In this document: positions 1-13,800 of the stretch, piece by piece
Position numbering within the stretch: the first letter of the stretch is position 1
Layout: the number at the start of each line of letters is the position of its first letter
The notes under the pieces: generated by a model
What the model was told of the DNA's origin: nothing
Databases searched by the model: none
Seen by the model: only the letters and a program-made list of their open reading frames with translations
NCBI RefSeq assembly: GCF_023065955.2
Contig: NW_026622863.1
Span: 43,258,177-43,322,176 of the forward strand
Origin: Ursus arctos
Taxonomy: Eukaryota > Chordata > Mammalia > Carnivora > Ursidae
DNA: 64,000 nucleotides
Reading direction: 5' to 3'
Made by a program: the position numbers and the translations under genes

Positions 1-520
1 ACGAATAGGAATACATATAAATCAGTGTATGGTACACACCGCTAAAGAGAGGTGACATACCTTGGGAATTCATGGGAAAGTGACAATGGTCGGATTCTGG
101 CCATCACTATAAAGTATGAACGAGTTATACTGAGCCCATGGAATCTCTCTGGAGATAAGTGCGATTTATTGTGTAAACTTTTGCCTTCTAATTTTTTTCC
201 CTCAACTGATGTTTAGATGCAAAATGAAACAGTAGGATAAGTTGATTTGGCAGTTGTCTGGAAGACATTGTGACTAAATGTCAAGCCTCCTTGGGGTAAA
301 GAAGACTTTAGAGTACTCAGAGCTTTTTTAGAAACTCAAGAAGAGAGTGTTTTAAAATTAAATGAAGTCTCTACTTTTTGGAGAATAGCTTCTTTTAACA
401 CATACATTTGTGTATGTATAAATTTTTAAGTTATTGTATGACAGCTTTTAAAATAATTATGAAGTATATTTAAAACAAAAAGAAAACCAAGATAACACCT
501 ATTTAAAAAAAGTCATTGAG
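1..520 (+). other. Gene A 5' intron
   Basis: No exon or recognisable repeat is seen here. Bases 160-280 resemble 32280-32400 upstream of gene B's start exon ('ccttctaattttttt', 'cagttgtctg'). This supports a duplication that included the introns. Confidence 0.5.
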
Positions 521-730
521 GGGCGCCTGGGTGGCACAGCGGTTAATCGTCTGCCTTCCGCTCAGGGCGTGATCCCGGCGTTACGGGATCGAGTCCCACA
601 TCAGGCTCTTCCGCTATGAGCCTGCTTCTTCCTCTCCCACTCCCCCTGCTTGTGTTCCCTCTCTCGCTGGCTGTCTCTATCTCTGTCAAATAAATAAATA
701 AATAAAATCTTTAAAAAAAAAAAAAAAAAA
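521..730 (+). mobile_element. CAN-SINE (carnivore tRNA-derived SINE)
   Basis: This is a complete + strand copy: 'ggggcgcctgggtggcacag' head, CT-rich body, 'aaataaataaataaaat' tail and poly(A). It directly abuts a truncated LINE-1. Confidence 0.92.
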
Positions 731-1184
731 GAAGTTGTGGTCCATATATACAATGGAATATTACTCAGCAATCAGAAAGAACGAGTTCTCAACATTTGTA
801 CAACATGGACAGCACTGGAGGAGATAATGCTAAGTGAAACAAGTCAAGCAGAGAAAGACAACTATCATATGATTTCTCTCATCTATGGAACATAAGAACT
901 AGGATGATCGGTAGGGGAAGAAAGGGATAAAGAAAGGGGGGGTAATCAGAAGGGGGAATGAAACATGAGAGACTATGGACTATGAGAAACAAACTGAGGA
1001 CTTCAGAGGGGAGGGGGGTGGGGGAATGGGATAGACCGGTGATGGGTAGTAAGGAGGGCACGTATTGCATGGTGCACTGGGTGTTATACACAACTAATGA
1101 ATCATCGAGCCTTACATCGGAAACCGGGGATGTACTGTATGGTGACTAACATAATATAATAAAAAATCATTAAAAAAAAAAAAG
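731..1184 (+). mobile_element. 5'-truncated LINE-1 3' end
   Basis: This is the end of ORF2 plus the 3' UTR of a young carnivore LINE-1, with 'aataaaaaatcatt' and poly(A) at its end. It is nearly identical to 53612-54060 and its 5' junction lies in the tail of the preceding SINE. Confidence 0.9.
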
Positions 1185-1238
1185 ATTTTATTAAATTAGG
1201 TCATATTGGGAACACTAAGACTTTTTTTCTTCTTTCAG

Positions 1239-1327
1239 CTCTGGATTCTCTGGAATTTGAATTCTTTTTAATGGAGGAACACCACGGAGCACTGATCAGG
1301 TCTTACCATTCTAAAACCATGACCTGT
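1239..1327 (+). CDS. Gene A start exon: 5' UTR plus codons 1-3
   Basis: A pyrimidine-rich tract ends in an AG at 1237-1238, and the exon runs to a GTAAGT donor at 1328. The only coding part is ATG-ACC-TGT (M-T-C) at 1319-1327; the rest is 5' UTR. The call rests on the paralogous exon of gene B (33942-34024), which shares the 'ctaaaaccatg' start context and the same donor. Starting translation in a tiny exon just before KRAB-A, in phase 0, is typical of this family. Most paralogues begin M-A-H or M-A-Q, so M-T-C is slightly unusual. Confidence 0.8.
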
Positions 1328-3845
<2,518 letters not shown>

Positions 3846-3941
3846 GACATTCCATTTCCAAGCCAGGTGTGGTTGACTTATTGGAGCAAGGAAAAGAGCC
3901 CTGGATAATTTTGAGGGAAGAAACACAAAGACAGTACACAG
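3846..3941 (+). CDS. Gene A KRAB-B box exon
   Basis: This 96-base exon lies between acceptor 'ccttgtaagcag' and donor GTAAGG at 3942. It enters and leaves in phase 1. It encodes residues 46-77, beginning G-H-S-I-S-K-P and including L-L-E-Q-G-K-E-P-W, the recognisable core of a B box. KRAB-B boxes strengthen repression by the A box but do not contact TRIM28 alone. The paralogous gene B exon at 37929-38024 has the same length and differs at roughly a third of its residues. Confidence 0.93.
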
Positions 3942-5714
3942 GTAAGGAGGGCAAGGAGGGCAAAGGGGAAGCCATCAGGGCTGGTAGCTAGCAGCCTATG
4001 TGGTAAGGGAGAGGAGTACATCTTTGTGGTATTTGTAAAGCCCTGCAATGCACCAAGACCTGTGGAGCATGGGCTTGTGACCTGGGGAAGAAATCAAGGT
4101 CTCAACATGAACTATAGAAGAAACTTCAACTTTACGCCATTTGCCATTCACCTTATTTCTCTTATATTTCAACCCCATTTTCAGTGACAGGGAATCTCAT
4201 TTTTCATTAGTGTAATATTTTATCTGTACACTGGATTCAAGTGCTCTCTATCTCCCCCTTTGCATACACACACATATATCAACGCAGTGATAGTGCACAA
4301 GACATAAGGTCCCTGCTCTCGTGGAATTCACATAGTACTAGAGTGAGGAGAACAGTGAACAGCTAAACAAACGAATAATATTGGACAATGGAATGAGCTA
4401 TGATGGAAAGCAAGCAGAAATCGGGCCATTTTAGATAAGGTGGTTATGGATGACTTTTCTGAGGTGGTAACATTTGAGAGGAGACCTGACATAAGGGCGC
4501 AGGACATGTGTTTGTCTGTGAAAACTGTTCCACCCTAAATGAACAGCTTGGAAGGCTCAGGAGATGGTTGGGGAAGGGGGGGAAAGGGATGAGGAGACTG
4601 GAGGGAAGGGGGCCAGAGAGAGCTTTGAGTTTGAGGAGCACCATCATAGACCGGATTAGAAGGCCTAAGGGGAGAGTAATAAGTAACAAAGCCACTGTTA
4701 GGAGGCATCAGATCATATGAGGTTTTATTAGACTTGAATTGTTAGGAATAATAAGTATTAGAATAAATTATGTTATCTGTTTTTAAATTTTTAATTTTAA
4801 ACCATTTTTTTAAAAATGTTAGTCAAATACAGAGAGCCACATTAAGCTCATGTCTAGCTCAATGAGTTAAATGCAGTAAATACCCAAGTTAGGAAATAAA
4901 ACTTTTTTTTTCTTAACTTCTTATTTTGAAATAATTTCAAGTCACAGAAAGAAAATAATAATGCAAAAGATTCTTTTATACCTTTCCAAACAAGGAAAGC
5001 TTTTCTAGTCCACACTGAGGCCCTTCACATGTCCATACCCAGTCACAATCTTCTCCCCCTAAGTGTAACCACTCTTCTGATTTTAATGGAAATCAGTTCC
5101 TTCCCTTTTTTCTCCTTCCAATTTCTTTATATGCTTTTAAAATCTTCTTTAATCTCTTAAGTTTCCTCTTCATCTCTTTTGTTTCTAACCATTTATTTGC
5201 TGAAGGAACATCTTCCATTCTGTTTTGCTGATGCCATTTTGAGATTTACTTAAACATGTTCTCTGACCTCTTTGTATCCTCTAAATAAGTAGTGAGATCA
5301 AGAAACGTAATGAGATTTAGATTATCTATAAATCATATTATATATTATATAATACATAATATATAAAATTTATAAATAACAGAAATAAAATATATTTAAA
5401 TATATATAAAAATACATTATATAATATATATTTTGGCAAGACAACTTCCTGAACAGTCTTGTATATATAATATGTCGGTAGTATCAAATGCTGGCTCCCC
5501 GCATATCAGACAGAACCGAGCTTATTGCTTACTGTGGTAGAGGAGAACACCACCTCTAAAGAGCTTTGGTAGTGTCTCAAAGGGGGGAAATGCAAGGATG
5601 GATGTTATTGACAATTGGAAGTTCAGTTTAAGGCCAGTCTTTCAATGTGATTAGGATGGGTGAAGATCAAGATATAACAGTGGAAAATTCATGGAAATTG
5701 GGTAAGAATTTTGA
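3942..5714 (+). other. Gene A intron 3, first part
   Basis: No coding signal is seen. Bases 4290-4720 hold an old interspersed repeat ('ttttctgaggtggtaacatt') that also occurs about 500 bases after gene B's KRAB-B exon (38420-38760), so it predates the duplication. Bases 5330-5432 are almost pure A/T. Confidence 0.5.
5330..5432. repeat. AT-rich low-complexity tract
   Basis: The stretch is a run of TA and ATA motifs with almost no G or C. Confidence 0.8.
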
Positions 5715-5882
5715 GGACTGGGGGGCTCAGTCGGTTAAGCATCTGCCTTTGGTTCAGGGTCCTGGGATCCAGCCCCACGTCGGGCTCCCTGCTCTCCCTC
5801 TCCCTTTGCCGCTCCCCCTTCTTGTGCTCTCTCTCTCTCTTTCTCTGTCAAATAAATAAATAAAATATTTTTTTTTAAAAAG
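5715..5882 (+). mobile_element. CAN-SINE, head damaged
   Basis: It has 'ggggctcagtcggttaagca', a CT-rich body and an 'aaataaataaataaaat' tail. The first bases of the head are missing. Confidence 0.85.
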
Positions 5883-5884
5883 AA

Positions 5885-6990
5885 ATACTCTTCAATAAAA
5901 ACTCAACCTGATAGGTGAGAAATGGTATCTTGTCATTGTTTCAGTTTGCATTTTCTCTATGAGTGAGTGAAAAATTTTTTCATAGGCCATTCTTCTCTAT
6001 TTCTTGAGTTGTTAGGTTGTGTGTCTCCCTATTTTTCTATCTGGCTTTTTATTGTCCCTCAGTTTTTAAGAGTGTTTTTACATATTAGGAGTATTAGCCA
6101 TCTGTCTGAAGTATATATTGAAAATATTTCCTCCCAGTTTCTCAATTGGTTTTTTGTTGTTGTTATTGTTGTTATTTTGATTATGGCAGTTTATTTATTT
6201 TTTAATATAGTCAGATTCATCACTCTTATTATCTCTGAATTTTGTGTCTTAGTTAAAAGCTATCTCGAGGTTAAAGATAAATATACATCTTTTTTTCTAT
6301 TGCATGTATGATTTTATTTTTTACATTTAAATCCCTAATCCATTTGGAGTTTATTCTTATATATAAAGTAAGGTATGGACCTAATGAAATCTTTTCCTAC
6401 ATGGCTACCCCAGTTGTCTCAATGCCATTCATTTGAACATCCATCCTTGCTCCCTTCATTTGAAGTGCCACCTTCATCATATAATAAATTTCCATATATT
6501 CTTGGGTCTATTTCTGGGCTTTCTGTTCTGTTCTACTGTTTTATTTCTGTATCCATGCATCACTAACACATCGCTTTTATTATGGTAAGATTGTAGCGCA
6601 TTTTAATGTTTGTTAGGGCTATTCCCCCTTTTAGATTTTCAGTGTTTTTCTGCCTATTTTTCAATGTTTGTTTTTCCATGTGAACTCAGTTATTAACTTT
6701 TCTAACTCCATGCAAAGCTTGTTGGTATTTTATTTGAATTGCACTAAATTTACAAATTAATTTAGGAAGAACTGAGATCTTTGTAATGTTAAGTCTTTCA
6801 ATCCAAGAAGAGGGGTTATTTCTCCATTTGTTTGAGGCTACTTGTATGTCTTTCAGGAGTGCTTAAAATTTTTCTGAATGGGTTTTATGTATTTCTTATT
6901 AATTTTTTTCTAAATATTTAATCTTGTTCTTTACTGTTAGAAATCACATTTTCGCTACCGTTTTGTCCTTTACCTAGTTTTAGTTATGGT
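5885..6990 (-). mobile_element. Old LINE-1 fragment
   Basis: Reverse-complement LINE-1 ORF2 and 3' region, T-rich on this strand, with many stops. It is probably the same old element that continues after the SINEs. Confidence 0.65.
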
Positions 6991-7025
6991 TTTCCAATAG
7001 GAAGACTCTTAATTTTTTCATCAGG

Positions 7026-7026
7026 T

Positions 7027-7057
<31 letters not shown>

Positions 7058-7059
7058 TT
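7026..7059. repeat. (TTTA)n microsatellite
   Basis: A TTTA repeat formed at the tail of the following - strand SINE. Confidence 0.85.
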
Positions 7060-7253
7060 AATTAAAGGTTTTATTTATTTATTTGACAGAGATAGAGACA
7101 GCCAGCGAGAGAGGAAACACAAGCAGGGGGAGTGGGAGAGGAAGAAGCAGGCTCATAGTGGAGGAGCCTGACGTGGGGCTCGATCCCATAACGCCGGGAT
7201 CACGCCCTGAGCCGAAGGCAGACGCTCAACCGCTGTGCCACCCAGGCGCCCCT
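7060..7253 (-). mobile_element. CAN-SINE
   Basis: Complete reverse copy ending 'ccacccaggcgcccc'. 'catcaggttta' occurs on both sides (7019 and 7254), a probable target-site duplication. Confidence 0.92.
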
Positions 7254-7316
7254 CATCAGGTTTATTGATATATAATTTATATAACACAAAATCATTCTTT
7301 TAAATTGAACAAGTCA

Positions 7317-7545
7317 GGGGCGTCTGGGTGGCTCAGTCAGTTGAGCATCCATCCAACTCTTGATATTGGCTCAAGTCATCGCTTCTTGGCCTTTTGGCTA
7401 AGGTCAAGTGATACTGGCTCAAGTCATGATCTCAGCAGGGAGTCTGCTAGAGGTTCTTTCCCTCTACCCCTCCCCCTCCTTATGCATTCTCTCTCTCTCT
7501 CTTTTTCTCTCTCTCAAATAAATAAATAAATAAATAAATCTAAAA
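7317..7545 (+). mobile_element. CAN-SINE interrupted by a U2 snRNA fragment
   Basis: The head is 'ggggcgtctgggtggctcag' and the tail 'aaataaataaataaataaat'. The body is interrupted at 7380-7408 by U2 snRNA-like sequence. 'tgaacaagtcag' flanks the SINE on both sides. Confidence 0.9.
7378..7410 (+). pseudogene. U2 snRNA 5'-end fragment (about 33 nt)
   Basis: The stretch matches nucleotides 1-33 of vertebrate U2 snRNA with two differences that I can see (C10 to T, A26 to G). It sits inside a SINE between two copies of a 19-base SINE segment (7361-7379 and 7409-7427) with one mismatch. The layout is that of a retro-insertion with target-site duplication, truncated at the RNA 3' end. It is too short to be a functional U2. 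The U2 reference is from memory. Confidence 0.8.
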
Positions 7546-8640
7546 AAAAATAAAGTGAACAAGTCAGTGTTTTTTAATATAATCACAATTTTGTGCAACC
7601 ATCACCAGTATATAATTCCATCACCCCAAAAAGAAATCTGATACCCATTAGCAGTCACTCTCTATACCCTACTCTCAGCATCTGGTAACCACTAGTCTCC
7701 TTTCTGTCTGTAGATTTGACTATCAGGAGTATTTTATATACATGGAATCATACAACATGTAGACTTTTGTGAATGGCTTCTTTCATAATGTTTTTGAGAT
7801 TCATCAATATAATATCAATTTCATTCTTTTATTCTGGCTGAATAATATTCTGTTCCATTCTATTATTTCTTTTGTTGCCTTGATTTTGGTATCATACTTA
7901 GGAAATCATTGTGTAATCCAAGGTCTCAAAAATGTACTGCTATGTATTTTTCTAAGAAGTTACTAGTTTTAGCTCTAACATTTAGGCCTTTGACCCATTT
8001 TGAGTTAATTTTCATGTGTGCTTTAAAGTGTAAGGTTCCAGCTTCATTCTTTTGTACATGAATATCCACTTGTTCCCTCACTGTTGCTAAAAAGACTCAA
8101 TTGAATTTTGTTGGATCCCTTTTCAGTAATGAATTGATCATAAATGGAGGTTTTATTTCTGGACTCTGAATTCTATCCATTGATCTATATATCTGTCTTT
8201 ATGCCGGCACCATAATGTCTTGGTTTACAGGAAGTGTGAGTACTGTAGCTTTGTTCTTTTCTTTTTTTTTCTTCAAGATTATTTTGGCTGTTTAGAGTCT
8301 CCTATATTTCCATATGATCAGCTTGTCATTTTCAGCAACAAAAGCAGTTGACATTTTGATATGGACTGCATTGCATCTGTTGATCGGTTTGCAGAACGTT
8401 ACAATCTTAACAACACTGCGTTTCATGAACCTGAGAGGTCTCTCCTTTTATTTACGTATTTAATTTCTTTCCACAATATTTTTAAATTGTCAGTGTATAG
8501 ATCTCAGGCTTCTTTTGTTCAGTTTATTCCTACATATTTTATTCTTTTTGATATAACTGTAAATGGCATTTCTTTCTTAATTTTGGTTTTAGATTGGTAC
8601 CCTTGATTTTAGTAAGTTGACTTTATAACCTGGTATACTA
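7546..8640 (-). mobile_element. Old LINE-1 derived sequence
   Basis: Bases 7560-7800 resemble a common old LINE-1 3' region ('gtgcaaccatcaccagtata'; its start is at 7258-7316, before the SINE). From about 7830 the text is reverse ORF2 C-terminal sequence with stops. Confidence 0.6.
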
Positions 8641-8865
8641 TTACACCATCTATGTTATAATGATAATTTTATTTCTTTTTTTTATAATTTTATTTCTTCT
8701 TTACCTCCTTTTCTACCTCTGATTTATCTTGTCTGACTGAATGGCTAATATCTTTAGTACAGTCTTGAATAGTTGCAGAGACAGTCGCTTCCTTGATTTG
8801 TTCTTGATCTCGGCAGAAATGCCTGTAGTGTTTCCTCACATAATAAACCAACTTTAGAACTAAGG

Positions 8866-8910
<45 letters not shown>

Positions 8911-9342
8911 ATGTTGTGGACGTATCCCTGCGCTCCTGTTTGCTTGGATTCTTCTTCGCTAGTATTTTATATGTTTTCTCTTGATAGTCGTAAGTTATTT
9001 TGGCCCATATTTTCTTCTAATGTCTCTTATCAGGTTTAGATATTAGTATTTTTTCATAAGAATTACAAGAGAATTATCAAGTTCTCCTTCATTTTCAATG
9101 ATCTGGAACAATTTTGGAGCCTTAGCTCTATGGGTAAAAGCAGTTATAGCCTTCTGGTACTTGTCTCCTAATATTTCCTTCAAAAAGGGCAAAGCAATGA
9201 AAAAGTAGTAAATCTAGACAAAATCCACATCCTAGCATATCTTAAAGGCAAAATACCAAAAGTTCCTGATGTCTGTAAGAAAACCCCAGCACACTTGCCC
9301 AGTAAAGGCAGTTGGTTCTTCTTGCTCTTTAATAGTAAAATT
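8641..9342. other. Intron stretch, mostly decayed LINE-1
   Basis: Reverse LINE-1-like text continues on both sides of a TG microsatellite. No exon signal is seen. Confidence 0.4.
8867..8908. repeat. (TG)n microsatellite
   Basis: About 20 uninterrupted TG units, likely length-variable between individuals. Confidence 0.95.
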
Positions 9343-9451
9343 AGGGCTGCCTGACTGGCTCAATTGGTAGGGCATGCAACTCTTGATCTCACAGTCTTGA
9401 GGTCAAGCCCCATGTTGGGCATGGAGCCTACTAAAAAAAAAAAAAAAAAAG
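9343..9451 (+). mobile_element. Short tRNA-derived carnivore SINE
   Basis: A tRNA-like head ('gctgcctgactggctcaatt') is followed quickly by 'ggcatggagcctact' and poly(A), without the CT-rich body. Confidence 0.8.
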
Positions 9452-9660
9452 TAAAATTCTTTACTATTGAAAGAGCCTCACAGTGAAAATGACATTTACA
9501 TAGATCACCCACTGATAAGTTTTTGCCATATCTTCTTTATTTCTCTCTATACCACGTTTATGCAGGTATTTGAAGGCATGCCTTAGGTATCATGACTTGA
9601 CCCATGAATCATTCAGCAAACATCTCCTAAGAATAGGATATCTCCACAAATAAGGGTGTG

Positions 9661-9782
9661 TTTTTTTTTTTTTTAAGTTTATGTATGTACGTATGTAATC
9701 TCTACACCCAGTGTGGGGCTCAAACTCACAACCCAGGAGCAAGAGTTGCATGCTCTTTTGACTAAGCCAGCCAGGCTTCCCA
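9661..9782 (-). mobile_element. Short tRNA-derived carnivore SINE
   Basis: Reverse short-form SINE: T tract, then 'aatctctacacccagtgtgg', ending 'gccagccaggcttccc'. Confidence 0.8.
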
Positions 9783-9795
9783 AGGGTGTGTTTTT

Positions 9796-9974
9796 GGGCA
9801 CCTGGGTGGTGCAGTCCACTGAGTGTCAGACTCTTGATTTCAGTTCAGGTCATGGTCTCTGGGTCCTGAGATCAAGCTCTGTATCAGGCTCTGCACTCAG
9901 TGCAGTCTGCTTGTCCCTCCCCCACCCCTGGCTTGCTCTCACTCTCTCAAATAAATAAAATCTTTAAAAAAAAG
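9796..9974 (+). mobile_element. CAN-SINE, diverged
   Basis: Diverged + strand copy ending 'aaataaataaaatctttaaa'. 'agggtgtgtttttg' before it and 'agtgtgtttttaa' after it look like a target-site duplication. Confidence 0.85.
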
Positions 9975-9984
9975 TGTGTTTTTA

Positions 9985-10399
9985 AAAGTTTATATACAAT
10001 AGAGAGGAGGTTCTGTTTTACATAATTTTTAGAATTGTTCTCAGGAATTACTCTTTCTGCATTTATTGACATAATCATATTATTTTTTTCTCCATGGTTC
10101 TCTTACTATGTGAATTCTGTTTATTGAGTGACTGAATTCTGGAGTCTAGTTCCAGTCATGGTGTGTTGCTATATTATCCCTTTTTAATATAGTTAGATTG
10201 GAATTTTTCATATTTTATTTAGGTTTCATGAATGAGATTAGCCTGTAGTTTTCCTTGTTTATTATTCTTTTTAAGGTTGGATATAACAGTTACATTAGCT
10301 TTGTGTTGAGGAGAATGTATGCTTTCTCCCCGCTTTTGGAACGTTTGAAGAATATGCCAGAAAAACCATCTGGACCTTCAGTTACCATTGTAGTTTATT
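9985..10399 (-). mobile_element. Old LINE-1 ORF2 fragment
   Basis: Reverse ORF2 reverse-transcriptase region, heavily mutated. It continues beyond the following SINEs to about 11280. Confidence 0.6.
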
Positions 10400-10536
10400 T
10401 TGTTTTTTGTTTTTTTGAGACAGAGGTGGGGAGGGGAGGGAAAGAGGGAGAAAGAGAATCTCAGGCTCCACACCTAGCCCCATACAGAGCTCAGTCTCAC
10501 AACCCTGAGATCATGACCTGAGCTGAAATCAAGAGT
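10400..10536 (-). mobile_element. CAN-SINE fragment
   Basis: Reverse copy with a GA-rich body and 'gatcatgacctgagctgaaa'. Its head is cut off by the next SINE. Confidence 0.75.
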
Positions 10537-10722
10537 CACTTTTTAAAAAGATTTTATTGATATATTTGAGAGAGAGAGAACACGAGCAGGGGGAGGGATA
10601 GAGGGACAAGCAGACTCCCCACTGAGCGGGGAGCCCAATGTGGTGGCTCAGTCCCAGGACCCCAAGATTGTGATCTGAGCTGAAGTCAGATGCTTAACCG
10701 ACTGAGCCACCCAGGCACCCCT
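10537..10722 (-). mobile_element. CAN-SINE
   Basis: Reverse copy from 'aaaaagattttattgatata' to 'gccacccaggcacccc', nested against the previous fragment. Confidence 0.88.
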
Positions 10723-10749
10723 GTAGATTTTTTAAAAACTTAATTGGAT

Positions 10750-10875
10750 TGGGGTGCCTGGCTGGCTCAGTCAGTAGAGCATGTGACTCTTGAACTCAGG
10801 GTCGTGGATTTGAACCCCATGTTTAGGATAGAGATTCCTTAAAAAACAAATAAATAAAATTTGTAAAATAATAAA
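10750..10875 (+). mobile_element. Short tRNA-derived carnivore SINE
   Basis: Begins 'ggggtgcctggctggctcag' and ends in an 'aaataaataaaat' tail without a CT-rich body. Confidence 0.82.
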
Positions 10876-13800
10876 AGTTATTCAGATTATGTAACGCTAG
10901 AATTGTTGAAATTTTCTGTCTGTTGATTTTGCAGAGGCTATTTTCTAGAGATTTATGTGTTTCATCCAGGTTATTAACATAACAGTGTTTTTTCCTGTCA
11001 TTTTACTGCATTTGTGAGGTATAGATGGCCCATAAGTGAGGTCCCTGTTAGCTGGCATTCCTGCATTGGATATTATTGCTGTCTCCTTTCCCTTTTATTA
11101 ATTTTGAGAGAATCACATTAGTGACATTGCTTTAAAATTACAATATTTGGCATTGTGGATCTTCTGTGTTATTTGTGGGCACTATTTTGTAAAAGTACCT
11201 TTATCTTTCTTTCTGATTTGTTTTCATTTTGTTGCTCTTTCTGTAGCTTCTTGCAATAAATGTTTAGATCATCAGTTTTCAGGTTTTCTTTTCTCATATG
11301 TATTTAAATCTGTTATATAATTTTTTTCTACTTCAACTATGTTAGATATAAATGGATGCAGATGTTATAATTTGGTTCAAAATATTTTCTATATGGAAAT
11401 TTAGAAAATACTGCCTTAGATACACTATTTTCTTTCTTTCTCCCAGCTTTTTGTTTTTAAAAATTACCAAGCCAAATGAGAATATTATAAATATATATGT
11501 AGTTAATTACCCTTCACATAGATTTAACTTTGGTTATTAACATTTTGCCTTTTTCTCTCTATATATGCACCTTTCTTCTTGGCTCACTTGATGGCAAGTA
11601 GTGGGTTAATCATTAAATTTCACCTCTCAAGCACTTCTGTGTGCCTGTCCTAAGAAAAAAGGCTTTCTTCTATAAAGTCACACTATTATTATCATAGCAA
11701 TTCAGCTTACCATCTAATATAGAGTCCATATTTAAATTTTTGAACTTTTTCCAAAAAATATCATTTGTAAAGTTTATTTCCAGGATCCATTCCAGATTCA
11801 TACACTGCACTGCATTTGGGTGTTAGGCTTTTTATCTTACTGTTATCCTACCTTTTTTTTTCACTTTGAGTTTGATTATTTTGTAGCATCCAGTTTAGTT
11901 TTCTTATGGAATTTCTGCATTCTAGGTTTGAAGTTTTCTTCCTATAATTAGAATAAGGTTGAACATTTTTGCCCAGAATACTACCGAAGTGGTGTGTAAT
12001 TATTTTTTTTTAGTAAACTTTATTTTAGATTGATTCTAGATTTATGGAATGTTACTAAGATAGTAGAGAGACTTCCTGTCTATACCTCTCCTGATTTCTA
12101 CCATTGTTAAAATCTTACATCACTAACCTGCATTTGTCGAAATTAAGAAAATGACATTGGTATTAAAAACCCTTGGCTCCATTTGTATATTTCACCTTTT
12201 TTTCCATTAATGTCATTTTTCCGTTCCAGGATCCTTCCATAGGGTAGCATATTGCATTAATTTGTCATGTCTCTCTGGTTTGTGACAGTTTTTCAATCTT
12301 TCCTTGTCTTGCAGGAATTTGACTGTCTTGACAGACCCTGCCAGGTATCCTTCAGAATATCCCCAATCTGGGTCTGTTGTTTTTCTCAGGATTAGGCTGG
12401 AGATAGGGGTTTTTATAAAGACTGCAACAGAAGTGAAATGTCCCTTTCATCATATCATATGAGGGGTACATCATATCCATGTGACATCACTGGTGATGTT
12501 AACTTTTCTCCACTCCAAAGTTACTGTTTTTCCTTTTCCATACTCCACTCTTTAGAAGCAGCCCACTAAGTATAGCTCACCCTGTGGGTAGGGGTGCAGG
12601 ATTGGGAATTAAGTTTATGTAGGGTAGAAAATCTATATATTTTATCTGGAATTCTGTATAAAAGATTTGTCTCTTCTCCCTTTATTTAAGTGTGGACTCC
12701 TATTTATTTTACACTTGGAGATCTAATTACATGTTATGTTCTTTCTTTTGCTTTGGACACAGATAGCTTTTTTAGTTTGGTTCCTGTGTCCATTAATATC
12801 CCCCATCCTTTTGTTTTTTGAAGATTTCTTTCCTGATACGATTTTCAGATTCATTTTGTTTTTTCCCCTTGCCTGCTCCTAGAGTCTGCCATTTCTCCTA
12901 AGAGCCCAGGTTCCTTTTATTGGAAAGTAGTATTTAGAAACCAAGATTGGGGTGCTAGGTATACTCATTGCTGTCAGTATGCCACTGCCTCTATGCCCTC
13001 TACACGACCTAATCCGGCAGTAAATGTATGTGTATTCACCCATGTGTACTAACCTATAGCTGTAATCGTTTTATTATCTATCTGTCTGTATCTACATTAA
13101 GCTAAACATGAGCTCAAACTGATGTCTCCAACTCTCATCCAGTATCTCAGGGTCATTCTAGCCTTCTTGTCTTGTTTATCTGTTACTTTTTTCTCTGACA
13201 GTGAAAAAACTGGCTCCCACCATCCATCATCCATCCCCATGAGAAACAATTACTAACTCGGTAGTTCCAATTGCAGTTCCTTTGGCCTTTAATTTTCAGT
13301 TAAAACATTGTTTTTTAAAGTTTGTAACTATTATTACATCATAGGGCACAGTTTGTATAGTGTATTGATCAACTACAAGCATTTTTTAATTTCCCAATAT
13401 ATGTTATAATCTAGTTGGTTTTGTAATATTGATTTCTAGCATAACTTGTGATCGGGCAACATAATCTGCATGGTTTTGATCCTTTGAAATCTGTTGAGAC
13501 TTGCTTTGTAGCCCAGTTTATGGTCTATTTTTATAAGTAATTTGTCTGTGACGGAAAAGGAACTGAATTCTGCAATATTTGGCTTATAGCCACGAAGTTC
13601 TAGATCCTTGTTTATTAAATGTTTCACTCAGACTTTGGATTGTATAGATATTTGGCTTATTTCATGCTGTGTTAATAGATGAGCACAAAATTAATAACCC
13701 TTGTTAAGCAATCTTCCATGTGCACTGTAGAGAATTAGAAAATAGAGACAGGTAAAAAAAAATTTTAAATATTAAAATATCTTATTCCTACCACTATAAC

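Noticed and set aside
9343..9451. Possible functional tRNA gene
   Set aside because: Only the head of a tRNA-derived SINE; it is followed by an A-rich tail and has lost the tRNA fold.
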